From Sialis fuliginosa (taxonomy: Eukaryota > Arthropoda > Insecta > Megaloptera > Sialidae): a DNA stretch of 64,000 nt. The stretch spans positions 18,013,001 to 18,077,000 of the forward strand of contig OY540813.1 in NCBI GenBank assembly GCA_961205875.1, in the 5' to 3' direction. Shown here in pieces: positions 26,400 to 38,376 of the stretch; within the stretch, counting starts at the first letter, position 1, and each line of letters begins with the position of its first letter. The position numbers were made by a program, and so were the translations under genes. Under the pieces are notes generated by a model. That model made no database searches, was not told the DNA's origin, and saw nothing but the letters and a program-made list of their open reading frames with translations.

Positions 26400-26560
26400 T
26401 TAACTGACACGGTCGAGTCTGTGCCGGCCCGCATTGTTGACATATAAAATAATATCGCTTACGTCAGCGGTTTACGCTACATTGACGACCCGATGTCGCC
26501 GAGATTCAGGAACTTATCGTGAATTAAAAGTGTTTCTTGCAAATGTTATCATCTATTATA
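26400..26560 (+). promoter_or_regulatory. Candidate promoter / CpG-richer island
   Basis: A block clearly richer in GC and CpG than its surroundings holds TATAAA at 26443-26448. About 30 nt further on is a CpG-rich stretch (ACGTCAGCGG, GACGACCCGATGTCGCC) that could be a transcription start and 5' UTR. No coding frame follows directly. The strand is inferred from the TATA box only. Confidence 0.25.
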
Positions 26561-26722
26561 GTCTTTATAAAGTGGTGTTAATATTACGCTGCGGATATAG
26601 TGTATAATAGATAAGTGATTGGAATCTATTTGAACAAAAAAAAATATCATGAACTATTAATAGCAAAAATCTCAAATTCAACGACAATAATCTTAAGAGT
26701 TTACACCTTTCTTAAATTTTAA

Positions 26723-27135
26723 CACATTGACTGCCGTGTGAGTTATTGGTGACTGATACGGAATACCTATCTTTAAGGGGTAAGGCCACTCTAGGATTTT
26801 TAAAACATCGATTTTTTTATTGTTTTAAATGGTCTCTTAGGACCTCAAAAATGATATCACAAAAAGCCTATTTTTTCGGCCTCTAGAGTGGCCTAACCCC
26901 TTAAGTTGTCAATAAGCGCTGTCAGCCACGCGTTCTGTGTAAAATGTTTTTAAGATTTACCAACATGAAACAGGTGACTGACAGAATGCTTGACATGGCG
27001 TCATACATAAAATTTGGTTTTTGACGCCATGCCAATTAGCGGTAATCTATACATAAAAAATTCAATAATTTCGTACAAAAGTGCACCAAAATAAATAAAC
27101 CTAAAAACAAAAAAAACTTGTTGGCGTTCAACGTG
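26723..27135. mobile_element. TTAA-flanked element (piggyBac-like MITE), outer
   Basis: TTAA at 26719-26722 and 27136-27139 flank ends that read CAC(A/G)TTGA(C/A)(T/C)GCC inward from both sides. TTAA target duplication is the hallmark of piggyBac-type transposition. Inside, a CATGGCGTCA hairpin pairs near 26994-27030. A second TTAA element is inserted at 26777-26900. No transposase. Confidence 0.6.
26777..26900. mobile_element. TTAA-flanked MITE nested in the 26723 element
   Basis: The 18-bp terminal inverted repeats GGGGT(A/T)AGGCCACTCTAG differ by one base, and TTAA sits on both sides (26773-26776 and 26901-26904). At 124 bp it is a minimal element. It shares GGGGTTA at its ends with the element at 28349. 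Confidence 0.78.
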
Positions 27136-27632
27136 TTAATAAATTAATATATCGTATATTGCAGATTCACATAAGAGTAGCACACGTCTGACACCCAACA
27201 AATGTCGTCTAATTGTACATAAGTATATTTACTTAAAAGGAATCCAAGAGGTAATGATGTATCATATTTATATATCAGAACGTTAAAGATGTGTGGCGTA
27301 ATATAATCATACAAATCATATAAATTTGACATAAGGATATACAATAAAAAATTGATACGATTTCTAGAATTATATTTCAAGGTAATTTACATATTTATGT
27401 GAATTTCATAACATTTTAAAAATCAATAGTATTTGATGTTTAATTTACATTGTGATTAAATCATATTACAAGTTAAACCATTTGACAGCAATGAAGTGAC
27501 ATATTATACATGTTTAATAAAGGTATATGTAAATTAATTTAACATTGAATATATTGGATTTAATTATAATTTGCAACTGCTACCCGCGACTTAATTCAAA
27601 CGTATCTTGTGCGTGATAAATATACCATTTAA

Positions 27633-27840
27633 CTCTTAAATGTTTTTTTCTTGGGAAAAATCTGGTAAAAAATGTTTTTTTTTCAAACCATAATGAACAT
27701 AAATGCTGTATTTAATAAAATAAAAATTAATTCTAAGATTTAAACAATCAGTATTTTTCATGTACTGAACTGAGCTCGGGTCTGATCATTTCTGTCAGTT
27801 TAGTATACCCGAGCTGAGCTCGGGTTTGGGCGTTAAGGAG
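27633..27840. mobile_element. TTAA-flanked short element
   Basis: TTAA at 27629-27632 and 27841-27844 bounds ends reading CTC(C)TTAA inward. Inside the right end is the palindrome-rich CCCGAGCTGAGCTCGGGT. The inverted repeat is short, so this is less certain than its neighbours. Confidence 0.45.
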
Positions 27841-28348
27841 TTAAATATGAAAACCGATTTTATGTATTTTATACCATTTAAAAAACATCACTATTAAATT
27901 AATACTACATATTTAAATTTTTTACCATTTTTAGGACCACAAACTTGCCTTATCCATAAAGCGAGTTTGAAGAAAAGAATGAAGGTCCACTTTCACCTTT
28001 TTCTTACATGACTAATTTTCTATTACATAGATAACAGTATAACCGCAGATTGAAATTTTGATCAATTCTGAACTCTCCTAGCAACAAACACTCTTCGATC
28101 GCCATTTAGTGTCAAGTGGCTGACAATGCGAGTCTGGAACCCCCGTACCTACACACATGTATGCCTGTCGCCACAGTCGCTTAATTCGATTTGGGCTACG
28201 TCTGCCAATTCAGTTCATGATTCTTTTTATTGCTATTTTTTAATATATCTAGATGACAGGGGACAATGTAGTAAGCATTGGGATTTAATTAAATTGATTT
28301 CTGTATATATGGTCTGGTTCAAATATGACATACCTAGCATATTATTAA

Positions 28349-29234
28349 GGGGTTACATCTTTTGTATGAACTAATTTTTGACAATTTTTTTAACATCTTA
28401 AAAATTATATTGAAAAAGGAATTGTAAGCAAAAAAAAAAAATATATTTTTAGAGCCCACTTTCCAAAGTGTCTGAGCGAACGAAACAACCTAGATGGTGA
28501 ATGTGGTGAAAAATGAGTGATAATGAGTAGAAAAGGGCACAGTAATTCGGTCTTAAGCCAAAACAAAAGCAAAATAAGCAACCGAAAATCTCCAAATCGA
28601 CATAGTCTCGAAAAAAAGTCGGAATTAACGTCGACGTTTGCATATATTAAAACGGTTTTCAAACTTTGAACTCATTTTTTATCGAAACCACGTTTTTAAA
28701 AACTACGGAAAACGTATCTTGGACAATTTCCATCCGATCGACTTGAAATTTTAATTGTAACTTAATAATAAATTAATAGATTTTACATCGAAGTTCGTAC
28801 GATTTTTACGATTGGTTAACAATTTAAGGTCGTTTTTTTCGTCAAAAACGTGATTTTTTTGTTCAAAGTGATGTAAAATTTGCAAAAATCGATATTTTTT
28901 AATAATCGTGTGTACTTCGATGGAAAAACTGATATAAATAACGAGACATTTTTTTTTGTTCTGGATGTTGATCCATGGAAATTTTGTTTTCCGCAGTGGA
29001 GCACATATCAAAAAAGATGCACTCACAATCAGTATAGCAATGCTAAAGTCACTATTTTGTTTTATATTTCATTAATATTATATTATTATTATTATAATAT
29101 ATAAATTTTTTGTATGTTTTGAAACATGTACGTACAATAAACCCTCCAAATATTATCAAATTGCTTTTTTTATTATTCTAAATAAAAAATCCTAAAAAAT
29201 ATTATTTTTCAAAGTAACGATTAGAAGTAACCCC
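28349..29234. mobile_element. TTAA-flanked element, 886 bp
   Basis: GGGGTTAC(A/T)TCT reads inward from both ends, with TTAA at 28345-28348 and 29235-29238. Several open frames of 60-90 codons overlap inside on both strands but look like repeat sequence rather than protein. It shares its GGGGTTA ends with the 124-bp MITE at 26777. Confidence 0.65.
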
Positions 29235-29238
29235 TTAA

Positions 29239-31694
29239 GTCAGTAATTTTTGTTTCTGTATATTTTATTTGTGATTCATATAAGTAATTTACCAGAGGTA
29301 ATTTTTGTTGCTACAAATAGTAAATAATATGGAGAACTCCGCTATTGTATGAGATAGTACATATTCAGAGGAGATGGTTATTATGATATGAAAATATTTA
29401 AAATTTTCCACAAAACTCAAAGTTTTCGGCGAGACGAGAGTGCGTTAAATTCAGATAAAACAAGGCCGAAATGATATAAATATTATTTATAAGTCTCATC
29501 TTGCCCACCACTGCAGGCTTACAATTAGTTACAAATTTAGTACCAATGGCAATTTTTTTAAGGTGAGACCCTCTAAAAAAATAGCAACTCAAAGGATACC
29601 TGTTGCCCCCCCCCCCCCCTCTAAAGTTCAGAATCCCTGGAATTTTATCAATCCAGCCATCCGCAACTGGTAAAATATAAAATATATGTAAATAAGATTC
29701 GTTAAATTATATTTCTTTATGTATTACATAAGGAAAATAGAAAAAAATAATTAGCTTCTTTAAATTATTATTTTTATAAGAGCTATTTTGTCCCTTGAGT
29801 CGTGAACCTCATTCAAACAGCTTTAACATACATATGTTATTTGTTATTTTTGTTTATGTTTATTTTCTTTTTATTTAAATTTATTATCCCAACAAAAGAA
29901 AATTCGAATTATTTTTATTTATTTTATTGTATTCCATTCTGTATACTTATTCAAATTTACTAAATCCCTTTTTTGTTTGAATAATACGTAGCAGCTACTT
30001 CAGTTTCTATTTATAATGTTTGTTTGATATCTAACTTGATGTCTACGCTAAAGTGCAATCCGTTGTATACCTCGTACACTTAATGGGTACCAATGTAAGT
30101 AGAGTGTGAATGGCATGATGGATTCCACCGATTTGTCAGTGTGATAATTACTGATGAATGCCTCACTGACGTAGGACAGGGGACAATAAAGTGGACCCAT
30201 CGCTATGATGAATAACGTGCGTAAAAATTACAGATGGCTCGTTTGCATGAATTCATCTTTTCATCGTTTTTGTAGATTCGACCCGTTTGAGACTGGTGTT
30301 GAATAAATTCGTGTTGATTAGTTATGCGTCAATAATTTTGGACTTTTCATGTGATATTTTTAATCGAATATTTTTTTTATTCTAACAAAATTCATTTTAT
30401 AATATAAAATTATAAAAAAATGCGTAAAATCAATAAAACATGGGAGATGTAATAAAAAACTAGGAAAATTAAGATTGAATAAAATGGATATTTGATATCA
30501 AAACCTTGTTCATTTTTCAATGTATCGGGTGGAAAGAAAAACGTCATCAGATCTGTTTAGCAACATAGTACTATGAAATTATAAATTATCGTCATGTAGT
30601 TTGCCAGGAAAAATATTTAAAAAATATATATAATATCTGGAAAAACTTGAAAATTAGGGGCGTTAGAAAGCTCGGTAGTATTTTTTTAAACCATAGATTT
30701 TGTAAGGGGGCAGTTGAAAAGAGGTGATGCAGCGTGACAAAAATGGAAAGTGGGGTCTAAAATGATTGAATTTGTGTGACGAATTTTATGGATGACACCT
30801 AGAGCACATATTATTACCGGGGGTTATAACGTTATTATTTTTATTATTATGAAAATATAAAAACTTTATTTTTTTTATGTTATATATTTTATTTGGCAGA
30901 AAATATTAAACTCAAAGTTATCGTTTTTGTGTTTAATAAAGTTTTTAATTTATTACTAACACAATAATCGAATTGATTCAAGTTTAACCGATAAGTAAAT
31001 AGAAAACCATTCTTTTAACATTGTGGGATAAAAATTCAATATTAACATCAACCGTATATGTAAATTAGCCCATTAGCTAACTAATAATGAATAATAATGA
31101 AATTTGAGTACCTACGTAAAACTAGATTATGTAACGAACATTCAAAGATAATTACAAAGTTTCTGTCATTTATACTTCTTTAGTACCATGTTATCAAACA
31201 CGAGTTTTTTTATCCACTCATACCTGGTATATCTATCAAAATAAATAATAACTATATTTTTATTTTAAAGAATTCTCAACTCATATATCAAATATTAAAA
31301 GAAAATATTTAGCAAGGATTATTTTGAGTTGAAAAATTTATATATGCACTGAAACGGGTATGGAGTAATAATTTTTATTTCAAAGGTGATTTGAATACTA
31401 ATATTCAGGAAAATGATTATTATCTTTATTTTATAAAATTAAAATAATATCTACTTGATCCATCGTTCCTTTTAAAATTCAAAGCATTTAAACGTACGGC
31501 CAGTTCACCTTTTATTGCTTCAATTACCGCAAACAATATGTGGGTATATGTTTTTATCTTTGAATTTCGCTTGACTGAACATAATTTCTTTGTGTTCTAC
31601 TGAGCGTCGTATTCATAACGATTCGACTAACATCTTCTGCTCTTTAAACAAAGTGAAATGCATAATATTTTTAAATATTAAATAATTTATATGT
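29239..31694. other. No gene seen
   Basis: AT-rich spacer with a 14-base C-run near 29606. A GC-richer block at 30120-30310 has a possible minus-strand acceptor but no clear exon. Confidence 0.45.
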
Positions 31695-31700
31695 TTTATT
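31695..31700 (-). promoter_or_regulatory. Poly(A) signal AATAAA after the 31745-31958 exon
   Basis: Canonical hexamer on the minus strand about 45 nt beyond the TGA stop, a normal spacing for a short insect 3' UTR. Confidence 0.5.
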
Positions 31701-31744
31701 GAAATCATCATCGATTATTTCTTAAAAAATATCTCAAAAACATT

Positions 31745-31958
31745 TCATAGATTTTCTTCTACATGAATACGATGGTATTCCTGATTTTTTATAGCTACAT
31801 TTTCTGAAGAACATTTCTTAAAAGCCTTTGAAAATTTTACTGCATCTTTCAATATGCAGCTACTTCGTGCATGTTCAAGAAACTTTACCCTTGTAAACGT
31901 ATAGATAAATCTGTCTCTATCTATTGTATTATCTTCATTGTGAACAGGATTTTCACAC
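31745..31958 (-). CDS. Terminal coding exon of a minus-strand gene, unidentified
   Basis: A 214-nt exon after the acceptor AAACTACTTAG. One base completes a preceding codon, then 70 sense codons run to TGA at 31747-31745. The product begins CENPVHNEDN, contains DRDRFIYTFTRVKFLEHARS and ends HRIHVEENL. Composition is protein-like (charged, few low-complexity runs), unlike the surrounding DNA. A minus-strand AATAAA at 31700-31695 lies about 45 nt after the stop. There is no ATG at the start, so this is not a single-exon gene; its entry phase is 2. It may be an alternative last exon of the four-exon gene, joined through the candidate exon at 39753-39696 whose exit phase matches, or the end of a separate gene whose other exons I could not find. 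No family recognised. Confidence 0.6.
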
Positions 31959-32149
31959 CTAAGTAGTTTTTTTTAATAAGATCTATGTTAAAGTTATTTT
32001 ATACTATATTGAGATTACCAATAAATGTTGTAGTTTAAAACCACTTAAATGTTTACAAAAAGTAATCAAAAATTAGTTACACGTGTTATCATTTTTCAAT
32101 CAATACAACTTTATCTAAGGTTTCGTATAATAAAATAATATGCAAATCA

Positions 32150-32420
32150 GGGACCTGAACCTGAACCCGAACCCAAACCCGAAATCCGAAAAACCCCGTA
32201 TTTTTCATTAACCTGAACCCGAAAAAATGACCTGCAGAGATCTACAACGGCTTACAAAGATCTACAATGTTCTACAAAGATCTCTAAAGATCGTTGTAGA
32301 TCGTGATAAAGATTCAAACGTTGAAAATTCATGAATTTTCAACGTTAAAACGATCTTCAAAGAGCTTTGTAGATCGTTGTAGATCTTTATAGGTCATTGT
32401 AGATCTTGCAGGTCTCCACA
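32150..32420. repeat. CCCGAA-type tract plus GATCTACAA hairpin
   Basis: Degenerate repeats of (CCTGAA/CCCGAA) at about 32151-32225 are followed by a hairpin from ACCTGCAGAGATCTACAA to TTGTAGATCTTGCAGGT. Each arm carries several GATCTACAA units, and the centre is the perfect palindrome GTTGAAAATTCATGAATTTT continuing to CAAC. Confidence 0.65.
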
Positions 32421-34631
32421 GATAAAAAACCAGTGAACATATATGATTTTGTCTCAAAATGCAGATCTATCCCAGATCTGATTTGATCACTTCAAATCTA
32501 AAAATTTTTCCCGGGGAAGCAGAATATTTATATATTTTATTTAAAAATTTGTTTGTCATGTTTCTACTTATAACAATTTAATACTCACTAAAATATAAAA
32601 TAAAAATGCTAATGTCAATTGTGTGTTTATATGCGTTCCATTGTATGTAGTATAGTTAAAATAATAATGTATATGGATTATAGTAGAAAATTTTAATTTA
32701 ATAAATCAACCAACGATGTTAAATGTAAATGAAAGTAATATTTTCTATAGGTATTATACTGCTTGAAATTTCATTTAGGTAACTGTAAGATATCTTAAGG
32801 TTAAATATTCAAAACAATTAAAGTTTTGTTAAATATTTAAGTACATTTCTATGTCAAGTCTTTTTGAGTGTTTCTAATTTCGGCTGCCATATCTATTCAT
32901 TGCAAATTTTAATCATAAAGTCTTTCTGTTGGATTTCATTAAGCCCTGCTAAGAAACATGGGTTATTTAAGCAAAGATTCGAGATAAAAGGAATTCATAA
33001 ACCTTGTCTCTACTCCACTCTTTTGTGCTTCTCTATTTCTCTTTAGTATTTCAATAAACAGCTCTGAGATTCTGTAAAAATAACTCTAATTAATGTTGAG
33101 TTTGTTTTTTTGAACAGTTTAGAGTAGTTTTACTTTTTAAGAGATACGGAGAATTATGTAATGCAATAAATAAAGAATCTAAATGTACTTTTCAATGACA
33201 TATATACACACACACAATCGTTACTAGATCAGTGCTTCTAAAACTTTTTAAGTTTGATTTAATTATTTAGAAAACAAATATTTTGAAATAATTAATTTTT
33301 TTATATTTTATATGTAATTATGTATAATAAATTCTAGAACTTAAGGTGTCTTCAAGAAATTGAAAATTGTAGAAGATATTTTAACTACTGCTGTAACGAA
33401 GGATGCAGTTTGCTCAATTCCAGTTGATTGTAAAATACTAGTGAAACTTTAGAAACAAGAGTTTATGTTAGAACTCTTTGTTAGAGAGAACAAATTTTAA
33501 GTTAGATTCAACATTGTCCATTGAAACTTTCTTTTATCACTTGTCTAACAACTTACATTTGATATCACAAGATTTTATCTCCACATGTGTAAAAACACAC
33601 AAAAGTGGTGTTTTCAACAAAATTAAAAATAATTTTACACAGACAATATAAAGACAGTGGTGTATCCGTAAGTAGATGGTTCAACATTCCATTATAATTA
33701 AATAGAAAAATAAAGGTTTTAAACAAAATATATTTAAATAACATCTAAGAACGCAGTTTGATACAAAGATAAATAAATAATTATTAGCAACATAAAAATA
33801 GTTTGCCATAACTAATTAAATCTAGATATATTTAACTCATAGATTAGGTGAATTAAATAAAGTGTATGCAATATTTTTAATCGTATTAAACAAAGAATAT
33901 TTTTGTATTAAATATACATTCATAATAAAAATAATAATGTGGATATATGTAAACTCACTGTTATCTGAAACAAAGCGCAAAAATATAGCATCGTTTCCCA
34001 AATTGAATACTTTAATAATATAAAATGTAATAATATAAGATTTTCTCACATTACGTTGGCACCATAAATTTCGGGAAAAGTAAAAAATAAAGGCACGAAG
34101 AAAGAAAATACGATGGCATTAGAGTAATGTTTTTATATCCTTTTAAATTAATTGTATAAAATTAATCATCCAGGCAGCCTTGCAAATTGAATTCAATTGC
34201 AAAATTATATCCGTCTTTGAGAAGAAAACGCGGAAGCAAGTATCAAGGGACATTTAATAGCGCATTTTATTTTGTCTTGTTAGAAATATAATTACGCCAA
34301 TATTAATAATCCTATTATTACACCATTGAGAATTGCTATTATCGTTATTTTAATTAATAAAGGTGTGGACAGGGTTGTGTTGAAGCAGATGGTCTGTTTT
34401 ATAATTTTAAACTACATATTTCTGATTTATGGTTATGGTTTATAACCGATTTATCGGTGAAACTTCAACCAGATTGAAGTAAAAATAATTTAAAGGGCTC
34501 AGTTCAAAATCATATAATATAATATAATATATAAATTCTAATATAGTAAAATTGTCTGAAATTGTGTATGAATTAGTTCTTGATTTACTGATAAAAAGTT
34601 CTCATGGGCAGAAGGTAAAAATTAAAGAAAT

Positions 34632-34637
34632 TTTATT
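34632..34637 (-). promoter_or_regulatory. Candidate poly(A) signal AATAAA for the four-exon gene
   Basis: TTTATT on the plus strand reads AATAAA on the minus strand, about 120 nt after the TAA of exon 4. It is the first canonical hexamer downstream. AATAAA is frequent by chance in DNA this AT-rich, so position is the main support. Confidence 0.4.
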
Positions 34638-34753
34638 TAAAATATTGTATGTTAATTGGCTCATGTAACTTTATTATAGACAGGTGATAAACAGAACTAA
34701 TAAAAACTATATTTTACATAACAAGTAAAAAACAAAGTAAAATTTTATAAATA

Positions 34754-35250
34754 TTATATTTCTTCTATTGTTATTCCACGTTCGCCCGGCATTGCCGAAA
34801 ACGGGGACATCTTATAACTAATACTCTTAGTCCTTTCTCTCTCTTTCTTCCGTTCTTCGCATTTAACCAAATATTTCGAGCTAAGCACGTATCTGTAATC
34901 ATCATCAAATCGATTCCTTTTCAAATTGAAATGGGATCCCGTGTTCGAGTACAAAGTCTTCATTGGATCGTGTACTGCATGCGTAAATACAGGCATCACA
35001 TCAGTATTACAATTATGTTTGTTCGCGCCCGTTTTAACGTAGATCTGTGGCTGTTTGAACTTGCCGCTTTTGTTGACATCCAAGGACAAATTCAGCGATG
35101 AGAAATGTCCTTTGCATGAATTATGATGCCCATTCTTGGTATCGTCGCTATTGGAATTGAGATGTTTCTCCTTTTCCTCTTCTTCAGAGTTTTGCTGATG
35201 GCGGTGATGTTGGTGGCAATGGTCGCTTGAACGAATATTTACTGTATTAT
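34754..35250 (-). CDS. Exon 4 (terminal exon) of the uncharacterised four-exon gene
   Basis: A 497-nt last exon. It begins after the acceptor AACTACAG at 35251-35252; its first two bases complete an Asp codon begun by exon 3 (phase 1), then 163 more codons run to a TAA at 34756-34754. The start is set by the splice junction, because there is no ATG in frame upstream. Residues about 209-218 are His/Gln-rich (HCHQHHRHQQ), followed by EEEEKEK, a Ser/Asn/Asp-rich stretch, and a basic-acidic run near residues 329-340 (CEERKKERERTK). Low complexity suggests disorder over much of the exon. The less biased last 90 residues (from about PQIYVKTGANK) may be the conserved part. No family is recognised. 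A minus-strand AATAAA lies about 120 nt after the stop. Confidence 0.72.
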
Positions 35251-35435
35251 CTGTAGTTAAATTCAATTTTAATTAAATTTTATATACATAAATATTATTA
35301 AATAGTTATTCCGAGTTTATAACGTATAATATTATGAGCAACGGACTTAAGGAACAAAAACCTATTGTCATTCTAACACCGTTCGCTTATCATTTTTTTT
35401 CGTACATTTTATTTATGTATGTAGTTAATATAGTA

Positions 35436-37170
35436 CAGTCAAAGCCAAGGTTAGTAAATGACAAGGTTACCTCATAACTTTTTGACCAATCAGCGGTTGC
35501 GTGCGATGACGTCACCCTGAGGAACCTTCAAACGTTGTTTCATATATTAAGTTGTTTTCAAATTATTTCAAATTTTTGGATATTTGTATTTAAAAAAAGT
35601 AAATATTATTGTTTATTACAGAAGCACAAATTATTACATATAATATTTCTTCATAAAAACTTTAAAATGATGTCAGAAATCAATGCTTAAAGAAAATACA
35701 TTTCTTGGTTACACATAAAAAAACACTTGTTTAAAACTATAATTTATAATAATAAAAATTTAGATTTAAAACTCAGTACACTATCAATATCAAATGAAAA
35801 TATTTAAAAACAACTTACAATAAATCAGCTTAACTAAAATAAAGAGTAAATATAGTTTGACAGCCATTTATAATGTCAAAGAGTTCCTCACGATGACGCA
35901 ATCTCCCGTCTCATGCCACTCCCCGCACAGAGTTATGAGGCAACCTTGTCATTTACTACCCTTGAGTCAAAGCGTCGTAAAAAAGATGGCAGCCGTGCAT
36001 TTTGGGTAGGCAACGATTTTTTTAGGAGGTTTCGTAGGGGGGTCGGTCGATATCGGGACTGTGATCGATGCCTTTTTGGCGCAATTCTAAAAATAAGGGT
36101 GCAATTAATTTTTTTGTTTATTTCCGTAACTGTGAGTCTGAAAAAATTTTTATAAAGGGCATTTTTGTAGGTATGTCTATTCTCTGTAACTTTTATTAGT
36201 AACTTCTTGGCGTTTAATTTATAATTAAAAAGTAATGAGCAATGAAATCTCTATTGTATTTTCAGTCTTACAAAAAAATGCATTTTAGTTTTTTTATAAA
36301 GCGTTTCATAATAAAAAATTTAACCTATTTAAGGTATGTGAGGTACGTAAGTATAAAAAATTATTGATACAAAAAATAGTTTCAAATAAAAGTTGTTCGC
36401 TATAAAATTCCCTTCAACTTCCATGATAAAAAAAAAATCTTTGTTTATCCTCTACGCTGAAAGAAGTGGCGAAAAGGGCACTTTATTAAGTTTTAATATC
36501 TAATTAATTTTAATGTTTTTTTTTTGTGTTGTTACCCCCGGGAAACATTTTGTAGTAGAAAACATTCACTGAAAATTTGGGCCTGAATATTTTTAACCGT
36601 TATTGTTTTATTAAACTGTTAATAAACTGTCTTTAATTAACATTAAAAGTTTGTGTATGTTTTTTTACACAACTGTTTGTATTGATTTCCGAAAAACTTG
36701 TATGTATAATCGATTGCCACCATATAAAAAAGGCAATTATTCAATTATATGGAAAATGGCAGCGCTTTAATTTTGTTGTTATAAAAATATCACAATAAAC
36801 CGAATAACAAAAAAATTGATAAAATTGTTTGTTATGAAACGCTCTATAAAAAGTTAAGAAGTATTTTTTTGTAAGACTGAAAATACAATAGATATCGTGC
36901 CTCAAAGTATTTCATCTCCTATTATTTCATCATTTTTTACTCATAACTTTTTTATTATAAATGAAACGCTAAGAAGTTACAGTTTACAGTGAATTTTTTT
37001 CAGACTCACACTTACGGAGATAAATAAAAAAACTAATTGCGCCCTTATTTTCAAAATTGCGCCAAAATCGTATTTTTCACAGTCCTGAAAAGTCAGTGTT
37101 AGACTCATGACCAACCCCCTAAAAAAATCGCTGCCTACCCAAAATGCACGGTTAAATGACGCCTTGTCTG
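35436..37170. mobile_element. Tc1/mariner-type foldback element, interrupted
   Basis: Both ends start CAG(T/A)CAA(A/G)GCGTC and are flanked by TA (35434-35435 and 37171-37172), the target duplication of Tc1/mariner elements. After the ends, arms of about 300 nt pair with each other (GTGCATTTTGGGTAGGCA on both sides). The left end is split by a second element at 35446-35964. There is no transposase gene inside. It lies in intron 3 of the minus-strand gene. Confidence 0.75.
35446..35964. mobile_element. MITE with 9-bp target duplication, nested in the 35436 element
   Basis: The terminal inverted repeats read CAAGG(T/G)TAGTAAATGACA and continue through AAGGTT(A/G)CCTCATAAC. The 9-bp sequence AGTCAAAGC directly precedes (35437-35445) and follows (35965-35973) the element and is also part of the host element's end, showing insertion into it. 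A 9-bp duplication fits Mutator-like elements, and an 8-bp reading would fit hAT; the superfamily is left open. Confidence 0.72.
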
Positions 37171-38026
37171 TACTTGTAAGGTATTTTTACTTTTTCAATA
37201 TCTATTAAATTAATTCTAATATAACATTATCTCTTCGTTTTTCAAGTATTCAGGAAAATGGAATGTAACAGATTAAAACAGATATTTTTAATTAAAGGAA
37301 AATAAATAATTTTAGCACAGAGATTGTTAGTTTGAATATTTATCTTGGATGATCTTTAAAAATACATAATTGATTTTGATGAAACTTTCACAAAGGCTTT
37401 GTATAATTACGTTATATCATAAGGGGTTAGGAAGTGAAAAATTGGAATCTACGCATCATTAAAATCGTATGCCTTGTTAAATTATAAGAGATACCTATAT
37501 AAAAATCATATATGAAACTTATGAAGGGTTTCACTAGTTCTTTATAAAAAATCTATAACAGACGTTTTTTTTTTAATTTACAACGATAGCGACCACTTGT
37601 GATGGCTCTCACCAACTAAGCGTAATAAAAATAACATCCAACAGCGATACGCTGAAAAAAGTACCAGAATACGAGTATATCAAATGTATATCTATATGGT
37701 TTAGTTAGGTTAGGTTACATTCTAATATGTATTCTGGCAAACCAGCAAGAAAAAAATAGGGATGACTTCAGTTACGACGGAGTTGTGGGGGATTCATCAC
37801 CTTTCGGAACTTCTCGTTAATTAAATTATTATAACGTGAGCAAAATAGTATTTTGTGGAAACTTTTATAACCTGAATTATAGAATGTATATCTAATTAGA
37901 AAATGTTTTTTGATTTTATTTGATATTATTATACAAATACACCAAAGAAAAAACAACAACATAAACTTATGTTCAATATAATACAACATCAATTTCCGTC
38001 CAACCAAATCTAATCTATGTATCTTC

Positions 38027-38191
38027 ATGTTTCAACGGCCGATTTCCTGGCAAACAAATTTAGTTTTTCCGCCGACACAGAGAGAGGAGATAGCGAAAGA
38101 TGCAGAGGAGGCTGGGGACAGGGACACGAATAATATTTTCACATTACATCTTAAACAAGTGAAACACGCCCGAGGATTTCCATCAGAATGA
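38027..38191 (+). CDS. Small ORF of 54 codons, doubtful
   Basis: An ATG-initiated frame (MFQRPISWQTNLVFPPTQRE, then AKDAEEAGDRDTNN) ends at TGA in a purine-rich, GC-richer block within intron 3 of the minus-strand gene. A minus-strand frame starts from the overlapping palindromic CATG. Purine bias alone could give this composition. No family recognised. Confidence 0.15.
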   Translation: MFQRPISWQTNLVFPPTQREEIAKDAEEAGDRDTNNIFTLHLKQVKHARGFPSE

Positions 38192-38376
38192 TTGCATTAC
38201 TACGGACGGACCCGAGCAACGCCCGTTTAAGAGGTCTCGAGGCAACACAAACACACACATACTTACAAACACTAACACAGATGCATACAAATTGTCAGTG
38301 GTATTGCACGAAGAGTTAAACTTAAATAACTGGGGATAATAATTGAAAAAAAAAATATCAATCAATATTTCATTTT

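Noticed and set aside
28405-29104. Five overlapping open frames of 60-90 codons on both strands
   Set aside because: All lie inside the TTAA-flanked element and overlap each other; none resembles a protein.
30200-30310. Possible minus-strand exon after TTATTCAACACCAG
   Set aside because: Short, weak donor (GTAATT), no partner exon in phase.
32870-33060. Minus-strand coding-like pieces (LNEIQQKDFMIKICNE) and a 60-codon plus frame
   Set aside because: Several in-frame stops on the minus strand and no donor; the plus frame has no protein character.
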